From NCBI RefSeq assembly GCF_034931365.1, contig NZ_JAYGII010000012.1, positions 19,453 to 83,452 on the forward strand: a stretch of DNA of 64,000 bases. The letters run 5' to 3'. Under the pieces are notes generated by a model that saw only the letters and a program-made list of their open reading frames with translations, did not search any database and was not told the origin of the DNA. Shown piece after piece: positions 43,060 to 51,233 of this stretch. The DNA is from Natronospira elongata (GTDB lineage: Bacteria > Pseudomonadota > Gammaproteobacteria > Natronospirales > Natronospiraceae). Position 1 is the stretch's first letter. Each line of letters opens with the position of its first letter. Made by a program: the position numbers and the translations under genes.

Positions 43060-43217
43060 TGACAAACAGTGTGGAAGCCTTTGAACAGGCATTCTATGCC
43101 ATGCCAGACGCCCACTGCGGATACGAATTCCCCATTCGCGGCGTCGTCGCTTCCGATCCAGAACAGGGGGGTGGTATCCGCCGGACCATCAGCAGGTGCG
43201 GCGCAATACCGGTTTGA
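43056..43217 (+). pseudogene. rtcB RNA ligase remnant (MPDAH motif only)
   Basis: A 53-codon frame contains MPDAHCGYEFPIRGVVASDP, which closely matches the conserved RtcB core (MPDAH-GYGFPIGGVAA-DPE). The following GGGIRRTISRCGA resembles the INCGV active-site Cys block after an internal deletion. Intact RtcB proteins have 400 or more residues, so this is a decayed fragment. RtcB ligases with archease are common in stress islands of related bacteria. No ligase activity can remain. Confidence 0.6.
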
Positions 43218-43336
43218 CCAGAGCCACTCCGCCAGTTGCTGTTCGGCTTCAGCTGCCTTGTTCACCCTCAGACACCCCCGCCCGTCATCTCGGGAACCGC
43301 TCTTCACAAGCTTGCACCGCCTCGGGTGACGAACCA

Positions 43337-43350
43337 TTGACCATGGTCAC
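43337..43350. promoter_or_regulatory. FixK-like box TTGACCATGGTCAC (box F), phosphoribosyltransferase operon promoter
   Basis: The dyad lies 56 bases before the start at 43407. The hexamer at the predicted -10 (43373-43378) is TAGCAT, four of six. A start at 43377 would precede the predicted transcription start, so 43407 is supported. Confidence 0.6.
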
Positions 43351-43406
43351 CACCCCCCTGCTCCGCCACTCCTAGCATGGAACTCTCCAGCAGTGGGAGC
43401 GGAAGC

Positions 43407-44099
43407 ATGTTCGAACTATTCGAGAATCGAGAACAGGCCGGACGGGCCCTGGCCGCGGCCCTGGCGCATCATCGCAATGACCCGGATCTGCTGGTAATGG
43501 GGCTGGCCCGGGGGGGCATGCCGGTGGCTGCCCCCATTGCCCGTGAACTGGGGGCGGAACTGGATGTGCTTATCATCCGAAAGATCCGCGCACCGGGTCA
43601 CCCGGAGCTGGCCATCGGTGCGGTGGGTCCCGACCGGGTGCGTGTACTCAACGACGACATCATCGCCCACCTGGGCATCTCGGCCACCGCCCTCGTTCAC
43701 GCTACCCATAAGGCCCGCGAGGAACTTGCCGAACGGGAGCAACGCTATCGTCTTCACCGGCCCGCAAGTCCGGTAAAAGGCCGGACCGTACTTATCGTCG
43801 ACGATGGCCTGGCCACCGGCGCCAGTCTGGAAGCGGCCATTGCCTGGGCCCGGGAAGCCAAGGCTGGAAAGGTGATTGCCGCAACCCCGGTGGCGGCGGC
43901 TGAAGCCCATCAACGTCTGGAAAAGAAAGTGGAGGAATTTGTCACGCTCAAGACCCCCTGGGATTTCCAGGCCGTGAGCCGCTGGTACCGGGTCTTCGAT
44001 CAGACCAGCGACGACGAAGTTGCCGCCCTGCTTGAACAGCTCGGCCCCCTTGCGACTGACAAGCCGGGTAACGACGTCGGCCATCGCAATTGTCATTGA
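43407..44099 (+). CDS. Phosphoribosyltransferase-fold protein
   Basis: This 230-residue type I PRTase-fold protein has the PRPP-binding loop LIVDDGLATGASLEAA at about residues 130-145 and the family's LVMGLARGGMPVAAPIAREL block at about 30-49. It resembles PRTases linked to alpha/beta hydrolases in environmental stress clusters, where the substrate is unknown. GGGAGCGGAAGC precedes the ATG; the upstream frame to 43377 was rejected. It is the first gene of an operon with the dead hydrolase, CBS fragment and glk. Confidence 0.9.
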   Translation: MFELFENREQAGRALAAALAHHRNDPDLLVMGLARGGMPVAAPIARELGAELDVLIIRKIRAPGHPELAIGAVGPDRVRVLNDDIIAHLGISATALVHATHKAREELAEREQRYRLHRPASPVKGRTVLIVDDGLATGASLEAAIAWAREAKAGKVIAATPVAAAEAHQRLEKKVEEFVTLKTPWDFQAVSRWYRVFDQTSDDEVAALLEQLGPLATDKPGNDVGHRNCH

Positions 44100-44110
44100 G
44101 AGGAGCCACC

Positions 44111-44848
44111 ATGATGTTACAGAACGGTCCCCTATTGGATTATCCGCTTGCCATCACAAGCCATGGCACCCAATTGAATGCCAGTTTGTCACTTCCTTCG
44201 ACATCGTCAGGACTCGTGATTTGCCTGCGTTCTGATCAGACCGGCAAGGCACGGGAACGCAGTCTGTGCGAGGGTCTCAATGCCCAGGGTCTCGCCACCC
44301 TGGCCCTGAATACCCTGACCGAAAATGAACAGGAACAAGCGCCGTCCCAGGCCTGGCATCGCTTCAATATCCCGCGTCTGGCACGGCGCATTACCGCCGC
44401 GCTGGACTGGCGCGGTGATGAGCCTCGTCTGTCGTCCTTGCCAACCTACCTGCTCGCTACCGGCAACAATGCCGCGGCCAGCCTGGTGGTAGCTGCCCGT
44501 CATCCCCATCGTATTCAGGCAGTGATCTGCCGTAGTGGACGACCGGACCTTGCAGGCAGCCATCTGGCCCGGGTTCATGCCCCCGTGCTATTTGCCGTCG
44601 GTGAGCGTGATTCGGCCGGACGTTCCGCCATGCAACGGGCGGTTTCACAAATGCGCTGCTCCTATCGTACGGCCCTGTTCGCGGAGGTGGGCGCACAGTT
44701 CCAGGAGTCCGATGCCTGGCCTACCTTCATCGAGCTTTCCAGCCAGTGGCTGCTGACCCAATCTCGGCTGCCGATGCCGGCCCAACCCTACGCCCGGCAT
44801 TCACTGATATTCCTGAACCAGATGGAAGAAACGGAGGCTAGTCACTGA
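44111..44848 (+). CDS. Degenerate alpha/beta hydrolase paralogue, catalytic Ser and His lost
   Basis: This 245-residue protein aligns end to end with the 42340 hydrolase. The nucleophile elbow GASTG is replaced by an ATGNN sequence (LLATGNNAAASLV), and the final His region AGAAHLFEE by AEVGAQFQES. The acid residue (VGERDSAG) is kept. It cannot be a Ser hydrolase by the usual mechanism. It may be a regulatory or binding paralogue, or it may be decaying. GAGAGGAG precedes the start. It overlaps the CBS gene by one base and sits 11 bases after the PRTase. Confidence 0.8.
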   Translation: MMLQNGPLLDYPLAITSHGTQLNASLSLPSTSSGLVICLRSDQTGKARERSLCEGLNAQGLATLALNTLTENEQEQAPSQAWHRFNIPRLARRITAALDWRGDEPRLSSLPTYLLATGNNAAASLVVAARHPHRIQAVICRSGRPDLAGSHLARVHAPVLFAVGERDSAGRSAMQRAVSQMRCSYRTALFAEVGAQFQESDAWPTFIELSSQWLLTQSRLPMPAQPYARHSLIFLNQMEETEASH

Positions 44849-45036
44849 TGAAAACCGGTCAAGCCTGTATTCGCAGCGTGGTCTGTATCGATCAGGAGGC
44901 TTCCATCCGCGAGGCGGCCCGACTGATGCGCGAGCATCATGTCGGCGACCTCGTCATCCTCGGCAGCGGCCGGGGTCGAAGCCCGGCGGCGGGCCTGACA
45001 GGACGGAAAGACACAGGTGAAGCATGCAGATGTTGA
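44848..45036 (+). pseudogene. Truncated CBS-domain protein
   Basis: The 62-residue frame starts like a CBS-pair protein (SIREAARLMREHHVGDLVIL) and then loses the second half; residues after about 45 (GRSPAAGLTGRK...) are not CBS-like. Full CBS-pair proteins have about 130-145 residues, so the gene appears to have been cut by a deletion. Its last 13 bases overlap the start of glk. CBS domains bind adenine nucleotides as energy sensors, and this fragment probably cannot. Confidence 0.6.
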
Positions 45037-46088
45037 TCGGTGATATCGGGGGCACCCGAGTGCGCCTGCGCCTGCTGGAATCGACGGCCGGGGGCTGGCA
45101 GATTCGGCATGAATCCATTCGTCGCAGCCAGGCCTTTGAGAGCCTGGAGCATGCCCTGCGCGGCTTTCTTGAGGAGTTGTCCCGGACTGAACGGGCCAAT
45201 GTGCGCGAAGCCTGGCTGGCGGTGGCGGGGCCGGTTGCCAATGGTCGGGTGCGGTTTACCAACCTGCCCTGGGAGAGCGAGGCGCATTTGCTGGAAACCG
45301 CGCTCAAACTGCCCAGCGTTCACCTGGTCAATGACCTGGAGGCCCTGGCACACGCCCTGCCCCATATTCCCCAAAGGCAATTGATCCCCATTCAGAAAGG
45401 TCATGCGGACAGCGGGCCGCGCCTGCTGATCTCCGTCGGTACCGGGTTGGGTGTGGCGAGCTCGTTTACGGAAGCGGATGGGATCCGCGTGCTGCCATCC
45501 GAGGGAGGTCACAGTGACTTTGCCAGCCAGACAAGGGAGCAGCATGCCCTGTGGAAATCCCTGTCGGAACAATATGGTCATGTCAGTTACGAGCGGCTTC
45601 TGTCGGGTTCTGGGCTGGTAAAGATCTACAAATACCACTGCGACCGCTACGCTTGTCCGCCCTTTGATGGCCATGCCCTCACCGAAGACCCGGCACCACT
45701 GCTCTGTCAGCGGGCCGAGAACCGTGAAGACAAGGCCGCCACCGCAGCCATCGCTTGCTTCAGCGAGATTCTTGGCGCGTTCGCCGGCAATGCCGCCCTG
45801 TTCAGTCTGGCCACCGGCGGCGTCTACCTGGTGGGCGGCCTGCTTGCCCGCCTGCAGCCCTTCCTCTCCGACCATCGTTTCATTCAGGCCTTCCAGCGCA
45901 AAGGCCGCCTGCAGACCTTGATGCAGACCATCCCCATCCATGCCGTCACGACCGCTGAGCCGGGCCTGGAAGGTATCACGCAACTGGCGACAAGACAGAG
46001 CCTGGCAAGCACCAACCGGCACACGGGCGTGCAGGGATCACCCCGGGAATCCGAGGTACATGCCGGGGCCTATTATCGCCAACCTTGA
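45024..46088 (+). CDS. glk: Glucokinase
   Basis: This 354-residue protein of the bacterial Glk family phosphorylates glucose to glucose 6-phosphate with ATP. The phosphate-1 motif is LIGDIGGTRVRLRLLE at residues 4-19, followed by VNDLEALAHAL and the glucose-binding EGGHSDFA. The C-terminal segment has LVGGLLARLQP. Length is slightly above the usual 320 because of a tail with RHTGVQGSPRESEVHA. It overlaps the CBS fragment and is convergent with glgA, which ends ten bases away. It supplies G6P for glycogen synthesis. Confidence 0.92.
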   Translation: MQMLIGDIGGTRVRLRLLESTAGGWQIRHESIRRSQAFESLEHALRGFLEELSRTERANVREAWLAVAGPVANGRVRFTNLPWESEAHLLETALKLPSVHLVNDLEALAHALPHIPQRQLIPIQKGHADSGPRLLISVGTGLGVASSFTEADGIRVLPSEGGHSDFASQTREQHALWKSLSEQYGHVSYERLLSGSGLVKIYKYHCDRYACPPFDGHALTEDPAPLLCQRAENREDKAATAAIACFSEILGAFAGNAALFSLATGGVYLVGGLLARLQPFLSDHRFIQAFQRKGRLQTLMQTIPIHAVTTAEPGLEGITQLATRQSLASTNRHTGVQGSPRESEVHAGAYYRQP

Positions 46089-46097
46089 GTATACCCG

Positions 46098-47633
46098 TCA
46101 CTCACGGGCCTCGGTCGAGACCTTCCCCGCCTTGGCGGAGTCCGGCAGAGAAATCAGTGCACGATGGTGTTCGCTGAGATAGGAATCCAGGGTATTCAGG
46201 TAAAGCGATTCATAATCCTGTACCCGCTCACCCCACCCGAATGAGGAAGCCTGAGACATGGCATTGGCAATGATTCGCCCCCAGTCACGGGATGACTTCC
46301 AGCACACCAGGGCCCGGTCCACCGCATCCACCAGCTTCTCGCTGCTAACTGCCTCCATGTAAAAACCGGTCCCACGCTTGGGGTCCACGCCGGCATCAAT
46401 CACGGTATCGAGCAAGCCGCCCACCGGACTGACCACGGGAATGCTGCCGTAACGCATGGCGCACAACTGGGCCAGGCCACAAGGTTCGAAACGGGAGGGC
46501 ATGAGCAAGATATCCGAGGCGGCATACACCTGATGGGCCAGTGCTTCATCAAAGCCCTGCTTGAAAGCCAGTCGTCCCGGCCAGCGATGGGCTGCCGCCT
46601 TGAGAGCACGGCTGAAGGCAGCTTCACCATCCCCGAGCACCACAATATCGATATCCCTCTCCATCAATACCGGCAAGGCCGCCAGCAACAGGTCCATACC
46701 CTTCTGCTCGGCCAGCCGACCCACCCAGGCTAGCAGCGGCCGGCGTGGCTTGTCCTTGGTGCTCATACCCAGACGCGGCTTGAGGCGATCCCCTTCCGCC
46801 TGTTTAGCCTTGCGGGTCGTGGATATATCACTGCCATCGTAATGATGAGTCAACCAGGGATCCGTGTCCGGGTTCCAGCTGTCGAGATCAATACCATTGA
46901 CGATTCCCGTCAGTTGTTCCGCACGGGCCCTTAACAGTCCGTCCAGTCCGGCACCAAACAGGGGCGTCTGGATCTCCCGGGCGTAACCCGGGCTGACGGT
47001 AGTGAGCCGGTCGGCGAAGACCAGTCCACCCTTGATAAAGGCCACATCACCGTAGCATTCCAGGGCCTCGGGATCGTACAGCGAATCGGGCAAACCCAGC
47101 CGGGCCAGTATGTCGGGAGGAAAACGGCCCTGATAGGCGAGGTTGTGGATGGTGAATACGGTGGGCAGATTGCACTCGTTCATCCGCATCCAGACCGGGA
47201 CCAGCCCGGTGTGCCAGTCGTTGCAATGAACAATATCCGGCTCCCAGTCCAGACCCAGGTGCCCTCCGGCAATATCGGCGGCCATCCGGCTCAGGTGACT
47301 GAACTGCACGGGGTTGTCGGCCCAGGGCCTGCCGCTGCGGTTCAAATAGGGGCGCCCCTCCCGTCTCAGAAAGGCCGCCGTCTCCAGCAGCCAGACGGGA
47401 AAAGCAGCCTGACCATTCTCGTGCGCCAGCAGGCGTCCCCTGAATCCGTGCGCGCGCGCGATGGGTCTGGCCTGCTTGGCCAAGCGCGAGGAATAGGCCG
47501 GAATCAGCACGCGCACATCGTGACCGCGCTCGGCCAGGGCCCGGGGCAGGCTACCCATGACATCGCCCAGTCCACCCACCTTGACCAGGGGCGCCATTTC
47601 CGCCGCCACCATCAGAATCTTGAGTCGTTTCAT
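46098..47633 (-). CDS. glgA: Glycogen synthase (ADP-glucose)
   Basis: This 511-residue GT5 enzyme has the KVGGLGDVMGSLP motif for ADP-glucose binding (residues 15-27). A GT-B C-terminal domain holds GRLAEQKGMDLLLAAL and the EXE-type region MPSRFEPCGLAQLCAM. It extends alpha-1,4-glucan from ADP-glucose. The start at 47633 (MKRLKIL) was preferred over 47648 because GGAGG lies right before ATGATC-ATG. It begins two bases after the glgB stop, and glgB-glgA share one transcript divergent from glgC. It is likely controlled by box G. Confidence 0.95.
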   Translation of the reverse strand: MKRLKILMVAAEMAPLVKVGGLGDVMGSLPRALAERGHDVRVLIPAYSSRLAKQARPIARAHGFRGRLLAHENGQAAFPVWLLETAAFLRREGRPYLNRSGRPWADNPVQFSHLSRMAADIAGGHLGLDWEPDIVHCNDWHTGLVPVWMRMNECNLPTVFTIHNLAYQGRFPPDILARLGLPDSLYDPEALECYGDVAFIKGGLVFADRLTTVSPGYAREIQTPLFGAGLDGLLRARAEQLTGIVNGIDLDSWNPDTDPWLTHHYDGSDISTTRKAKQAEGDRLKPRLGMSTKDKPRRPLLAWVGRLAEQKGMDLLLAALPVLMERDIDIVVLGDGEAAFSRALKAAAHRWPGRLAFKQGFDEALAHQVYAASDILLMPSRFEPCGLAQLCAMRYGSIPVVSPVGGLLDTVIDAGVDPKRGTGFYMEAVSSEKLVDAVDRALVCWKSSRDWGRIIANAMSQASSFGWGERVQDYESLYLNTLDSYLSEHHRALISLPDSAKAGKVSTEARE

Positions 47634-47635
47634 GA

Positions 47636-49822
47636 TCATCCTCCCCATTCCAGATAAAGGGCCCCCAGCGGCGGCAGGCGCAAGCTCAGGGACCAGGGGC
47701 GGCCCATCCAGGGTGATCTCGCCGCCAATACCTGTCCGAGGTTGCCCACACCACTGCCGCCGTAAACTTCGGCATCACTGTTGAATATTTCCCGCCACGT
47801 GCCACCCTCGGGCAAGCCGATGCGGTAGTCCTCGCGCACTACGGGCGTGAAGTTGCAAATAGCCAGAACATAACGGGCCTCGGCCCCGTCCCGGCCGGGC
47901 TCCCGTCGCAGGAAGCTGATCACCGACTGATCCGCATCATGGCAGTCGATCCATTCAAAGCCGGCGGCATCGAAGTCCCCCCGGTGCAGGGCCGGCCTGT
48001 CCCGGTAGAGATGGTTCAGATCCCGAACCAGCCGCTTTACACCGGCGTGTTCCGCCACTGCCCCGAGCGCCTCGGGCAGCTGCCCGTCATGAGACCACTC
48101 GCTGGTCTGGCCCAGCTCATTGCCCATGAACATCAGCTTCTTGCCCGGATAGGCATAGAGGTAGGCATACAGGAGGCGGAGGTTGGCAAAGCGTTGCCAG
48201 CGATCCCCCGGCATGCGATCCAGCAGGGATCCCTTGCCGTGCACCACCTCGTCATGGGAGAAGGGCAGAACGAAATTCTCGCTGAAAGCATAAAGCAGGC
48301 CGAAGGTGAGGCTGTCGTGATGGAAGCGTCGGTGTACCGGGTCATGACGGAAATAGGCCAGGGTGTCGTGCATCCAGCCCATGTTCCATTTCATGGAAAA
48401 GCCCAGGCCACCCAGATGCACCGGTCGGGTCACACCCGGCCAGGCGGTGGATTCCTCGGCAATGGTCATGCTGCCGGGGCATTCCCGGTGCGTCATGGTG
48501 TTCAGAGCCTGCAGGAAGGCCACAGCCTCCAGGTTTTCCCGCCCGCCATGGATATTGGGCAGCCACTCGCCCTCCTTGCGGCCATAGTCCAGATAGAGCA
48601 TGGCCGCCACGGCATCGATACGCAGGCCATCGAGATGGAATTCCTCCAGCCAGTAGAGCGCACTTGAAAGCAGAAAGCTCATCACTTCCTTGCGGCCAAA
48701 GTTGAAGGCCAGGGTGTCCCATTCGGCCGTCTCGCCACGCCGGGGATCGGCGTGCTCGTAGAGTGCGCTGCCGTCAAAGCGGGCCAGGCCATGAGGATCG
48801 CGAGGGAAATGGGCCGGCACCCAATCCAGGATCACGCCGATACCGGCCTGGTGCAGGCGATCGACGAAGTAACGGAAATCATCGGGGTTGCCGAAACGGC
48901 TGGTGGGGGCGAAATAGCCGGTGGTCTGGTAGCCCCATGAGGCATCGAAGGGATGCTCGGTGATCGGCATCAGCTCCACATGGCTAAAGCCGCTGTCCTG
49001 CAAGGTCTCCACCAGGGCATCGGCCAACTGGCGATAGCCCAGGAAACTGCCGTCGGCATTACGGCGCCAGGAGCCCGCATGCAGCTCATAGATGCTGATG
49101 GGGGCATGGCGCCAATCCGGCCGCTCGCGCATCCAGGCCGCATCGCCCCATTCATGCCCGGGCTCGGTCGGGACCAGACAGCCGGTGCGGGGACGGACCT
49201 CCCAGTGCCGGGCATAGGGATCACCCTTGTCCGTCACCTCGCCGCTCTGGTTGTAAATCTCAAATTTGTACAGGGCACCGGCTGCCAGGCCCGGAATGAA
49301 CAGTTCCCAAACCCCGCTTTCGCCGTGGACCGACATGGGATGGCTCAGGCCATTCCAGTTATTGAAATCACCCACCACACTGACCCGCTCGGCATTGGGC
49401 GCCCAGACACTGAAACGGGTGCCGGCGACGGCGTCCCTGTCCATGCAATGCGCACCCATGATCTGCCAGGCACGACAATGATGGCCCTCGCCAAAGGCCA
49501 CAAGCGCCTTCCAATCCAGATCAGGGGCGAACTGGTAAGGGTCATGAAGCCGAGCGGTCTCTCCGCCCGAATACTCGCAGACCAGAATCCATGGCTCGGT
49601 CGCCGGCTTTTCGGGCAAAGGGCATTCAAACAGACCGGCGGGATGAACGACTTTCATGGGCACCCGCCCCGGCTCCAGCCAGACCGCCTTCGCGCCCGGC
49701 CGCCAGGCACGGTAGCGCCTGCCCTGGCAACCCAGAACGGCATGGGGCGCATGATGGCGGCCCTGCACAAGGCGCAGGACATCACTTTCCATCACGGATC
49801 GGGCGGGCATGGCTGGGCTCAT
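47636..49822 (-). CDS. glgB: 1,4-alpha-glucan branching enzyme
   Basis: This 728-residue GH13 enzyme introduces alpha-1,6 branches. The catalytic Asp region is DGLRIDAVAAMLYLDYGR and the Glu region is MTIAEESTAWPG. The fourth region is LPFSHDEVVHGKGS. An N-terminal CBM48 domain (FSVWAPNAERVSVVGDFN) and an upstream N1 domain make the long form. A conserved C-terminal beta domain is present. The start at 49822 follows TAGGAAA. It lies with glgA, divergent from glgC across box G. Confidence 0.96.
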   Translation of the reverse strand: MSPAMPARSVMESDVLRLVQGRHHAPHAVLGCQGRRYRAWRPGAKAVWLEPGRVPMKVVHPAGLFECPLPEKPATEPWILVCEYSGGETARLHDPYQFAPDLDWKALVAFGEGHHCRAWQIMGAHCMDRDAVAGTRFSVWAPNAERVSVVGDFNNWNGLSHPMSVHGESGVWELFIPGLAAGALYKFEIYNQSGEVTDKGDPYARHWEVRPRTGCLVPTEPGHEWGDAAWMRERPDWRHAPISIYELHAGSWRRNADGSFLGYRQLADALVETLQDSGFSHVELMPITEHPFDASWGYQTTGYFAPTSRFGNPDDFRYFVDRLHQAGIGVILDWVPAHFPRDPHGLARFDGSALYEHADPRRGETAEWDTLAFNFGRKEVMSFLLSSALYWLEEFHLDGLRIDAVAAMLYLDYGRKEGEWLPNIHGGRENLEAVAFLQALNTMTHRECPGSMTIAEESTAWPGVTRPVHLGGLGFSMKWNMGWMHDTLAYFRHDPVHRRFHHDSLTFGLLYAFSENFVLPFSHDEVVHGKGSLLDRMPGDRWQRFANLRLLYAYLYAYPGKKLMFMGNELGQTSEWSHDGQLPEALGAVAEHAGVKRLVRDLNHLYRDRPALHRGDFDAAGFEWIDCHDADQSVISFLRREPGRDGAEARYVLAICNFTPVVREDYRIGLPEGGTWREIFNSDAEVYGGSGVGNLGQVLAARSPWMGRPWSLSLRLPPLGALYLEWGG

Positions 49823-49881
49823 CGTTTCCTACCGCAAGGCGACTGGAATGAACATGGTCGGCCGGACGAGGCGCGCAAGCG

Positions 49882-49895
49882 TTGACGGCAGTCAA
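49882..49895. promoter_or_regulatory. FixK-like box TTGACGGCAGTCAA (box G), shared by glgBA and glgC operons
   Basis: A perfect palindrome sits 59 bases from glgB and 60 bases from glgC. The hexamer at the predicted glgC -10 (49918-49923) is TCGAAT, four of six. The glgB-side hexamer (49854-49859) is GACCAT, three of six. Confidence 0.7.
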
Positions 49896-49955
49896 CACCG
49901 GCGCGAATGGGGGGTGCTCGAATGAAGACTCGGAAACGCGGCAGGAGCGCCGAGC

Positions 49956-51233
49956 ATGATGGCCCAACCCAATCCCGTCAGTGAACGCTTCGTCAGTCTC
50001 ATCACCCGCGACACTCTCGTCCTGGTGCTGGCTGGCGGCAAGGGGACTCGTCTGGGCTCCCTGACCTCGCACCGGGTCAAGCCGGCCGTACCCTTTGGCG
50101 GGCATTTCCGAATCATCGATTTCCCCCTGTCCAACTGCCTCAATTCCGGCATCCGGCGCATTGGCATACTCACTCAGTACAAGGCCCACTCCCTGATCCA
50201 GCACCTGCAACAGGGCTGGGGATTTCTGCGTTCGGAACTGGGGGAATTCATCGAACTGCTCCCCGCCCAGCAGCGCACCGGCGAAGGCTGGTACCGCGGC
50301 ACGGCGGATGCGGTCTACCAGAACCTGGACATCATCCGTCTGCATAACCCCCGTTTTCTGATGATCCTGGGCGGTGATCACATCTACAAAATGGACTATG
50401 GCGCCATGCTGGGATTTCATGTCACTCACGATGCCGATGTCACGGTAGGCTGCATGCCCGTGCCGGTGTCGCAATCGAATCGTTTCGGCATCATGGATGT
50501 GGACGATAACCATCGGATCACCCGCTTCGTGGAAAAGCCCGACCACTGTGAGGGCTCACCGGGACAGGCGGACCAGGCCCTGGCTTCCATGGGCATCTAT
50601 GTCTTCAATACGGAGTATCTCCTCTCCCGCCTGATGGTGGATGCCACCCGCGACGATTCCAGTCATGACTTCGGCAAGGACATCATCCCCGACGCCGTCA
50701 CCGAAGCCCGCTGCTACGCCTACCCATACAGAAACATGCATGATGATGGCCCGGCCTATTGGCGGGATGTGGGCGACATCGACTCCTATTGGGAAAGCAA
50801 CATGGAGCTGATCGGCCTGCGGCCGGAACTCAACATCTATGACCGGGACTGGCCCATCCTGACCTGGCAACGCCAGGCGCCCCCGGCCAAGTTCGTCCTG
50901 GACGAGGAAGGCCGGCGCGGCGAAGCCCGCAACTCCATGATGGCCGGTGGCTGCATTGTCTCCGGTGCCCAGGTGAACCAGTCCCTGCTGTCCTCCTTCG
51001 TCACCGTGGAGGAAGGCTCCGAAGTGAATCAATCCGTGATCCTGACCAATGTGCGTATTGGCCGCAATGTCAGGCTCCTGCGCACCATCATCGAGACCGG
51101 CTGCCAGATCCCGGATGACATGTGCATCGGCTATGACACGGAAGAAGATGGCCAGCGTTTCGAGCTCAGCGCCGGTGGCATCGTACTGGTGACCCCGGAA
51201 ATGCTGGGTCAGGCGGTTCACCATGTCCGATGA
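49956..51233 (+). CDS. glgC: Glucose-1-phosphate adenylyltransferase
   Basis: This 425-residue ADP-glucose pyrophosphorylase makes ADP-glucose from glucose-1-P and ATP. It has VLVLAGGKGTRLGSLT (residues 20-35), VKPAVPFGGHFRIIDF (activator/substrate loop), ADAVYQNLD and the ILGGDHIYKMDY catalytic segment. The C-terminal left-handed beta-helix (FVTVEEGSEVNQSVIL) is present. It is normally regulated by glycolytic intermediates and AMP, and these allosteric residues appear conserved. It overlaps the GH57 gene by 11 bases in a glgC-GH57-malQ operon. Confidence 0.96.
   Translation: MMAQPNPVSERFVSLITRDTLVLVLAGGKGTRLGSLTSHRVKPAVPFGGHFRIIDFPLSNCLNSGIRRIGILTQYKAHSLIQHLQQGWGFLRSELGEFIELLPAQQRTGEGWYRGTADAVYQNLDIIRLHNPRFLMILGGDHIYKMDYGAMLGFHVTHDADVTVGCMPVPVSQSNRFGIMDVDDNHRITRFVEKPDHCEGSPGQADQALASMGIYVFNTEYLLSRLMVDATRDDSSHDFGKDIIPDAVTEARCYAYPYRNMHDDGPAYWRDVGDIDSYWESNMELIGLRPELNIYDRDWPILTWQRQAPPAKFVLDEEGRRGEARNSMMAGGCIVSGAQVNQSLLSSFVTVEEGSEVNQSVILTNVRIGRNVRLLRTIIETGCQIPDDMCIGYDTEEDGQRFELSAGGIVLVTPEMLGQAVHHVR

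Noticed and set aside
42981..43337. Minus-strand 118-residue ORF over the rtcB remnant
   Set aside because: Antisense to the hydrolase end and to the RtcB motif, with no family match or ribosome-binding site.
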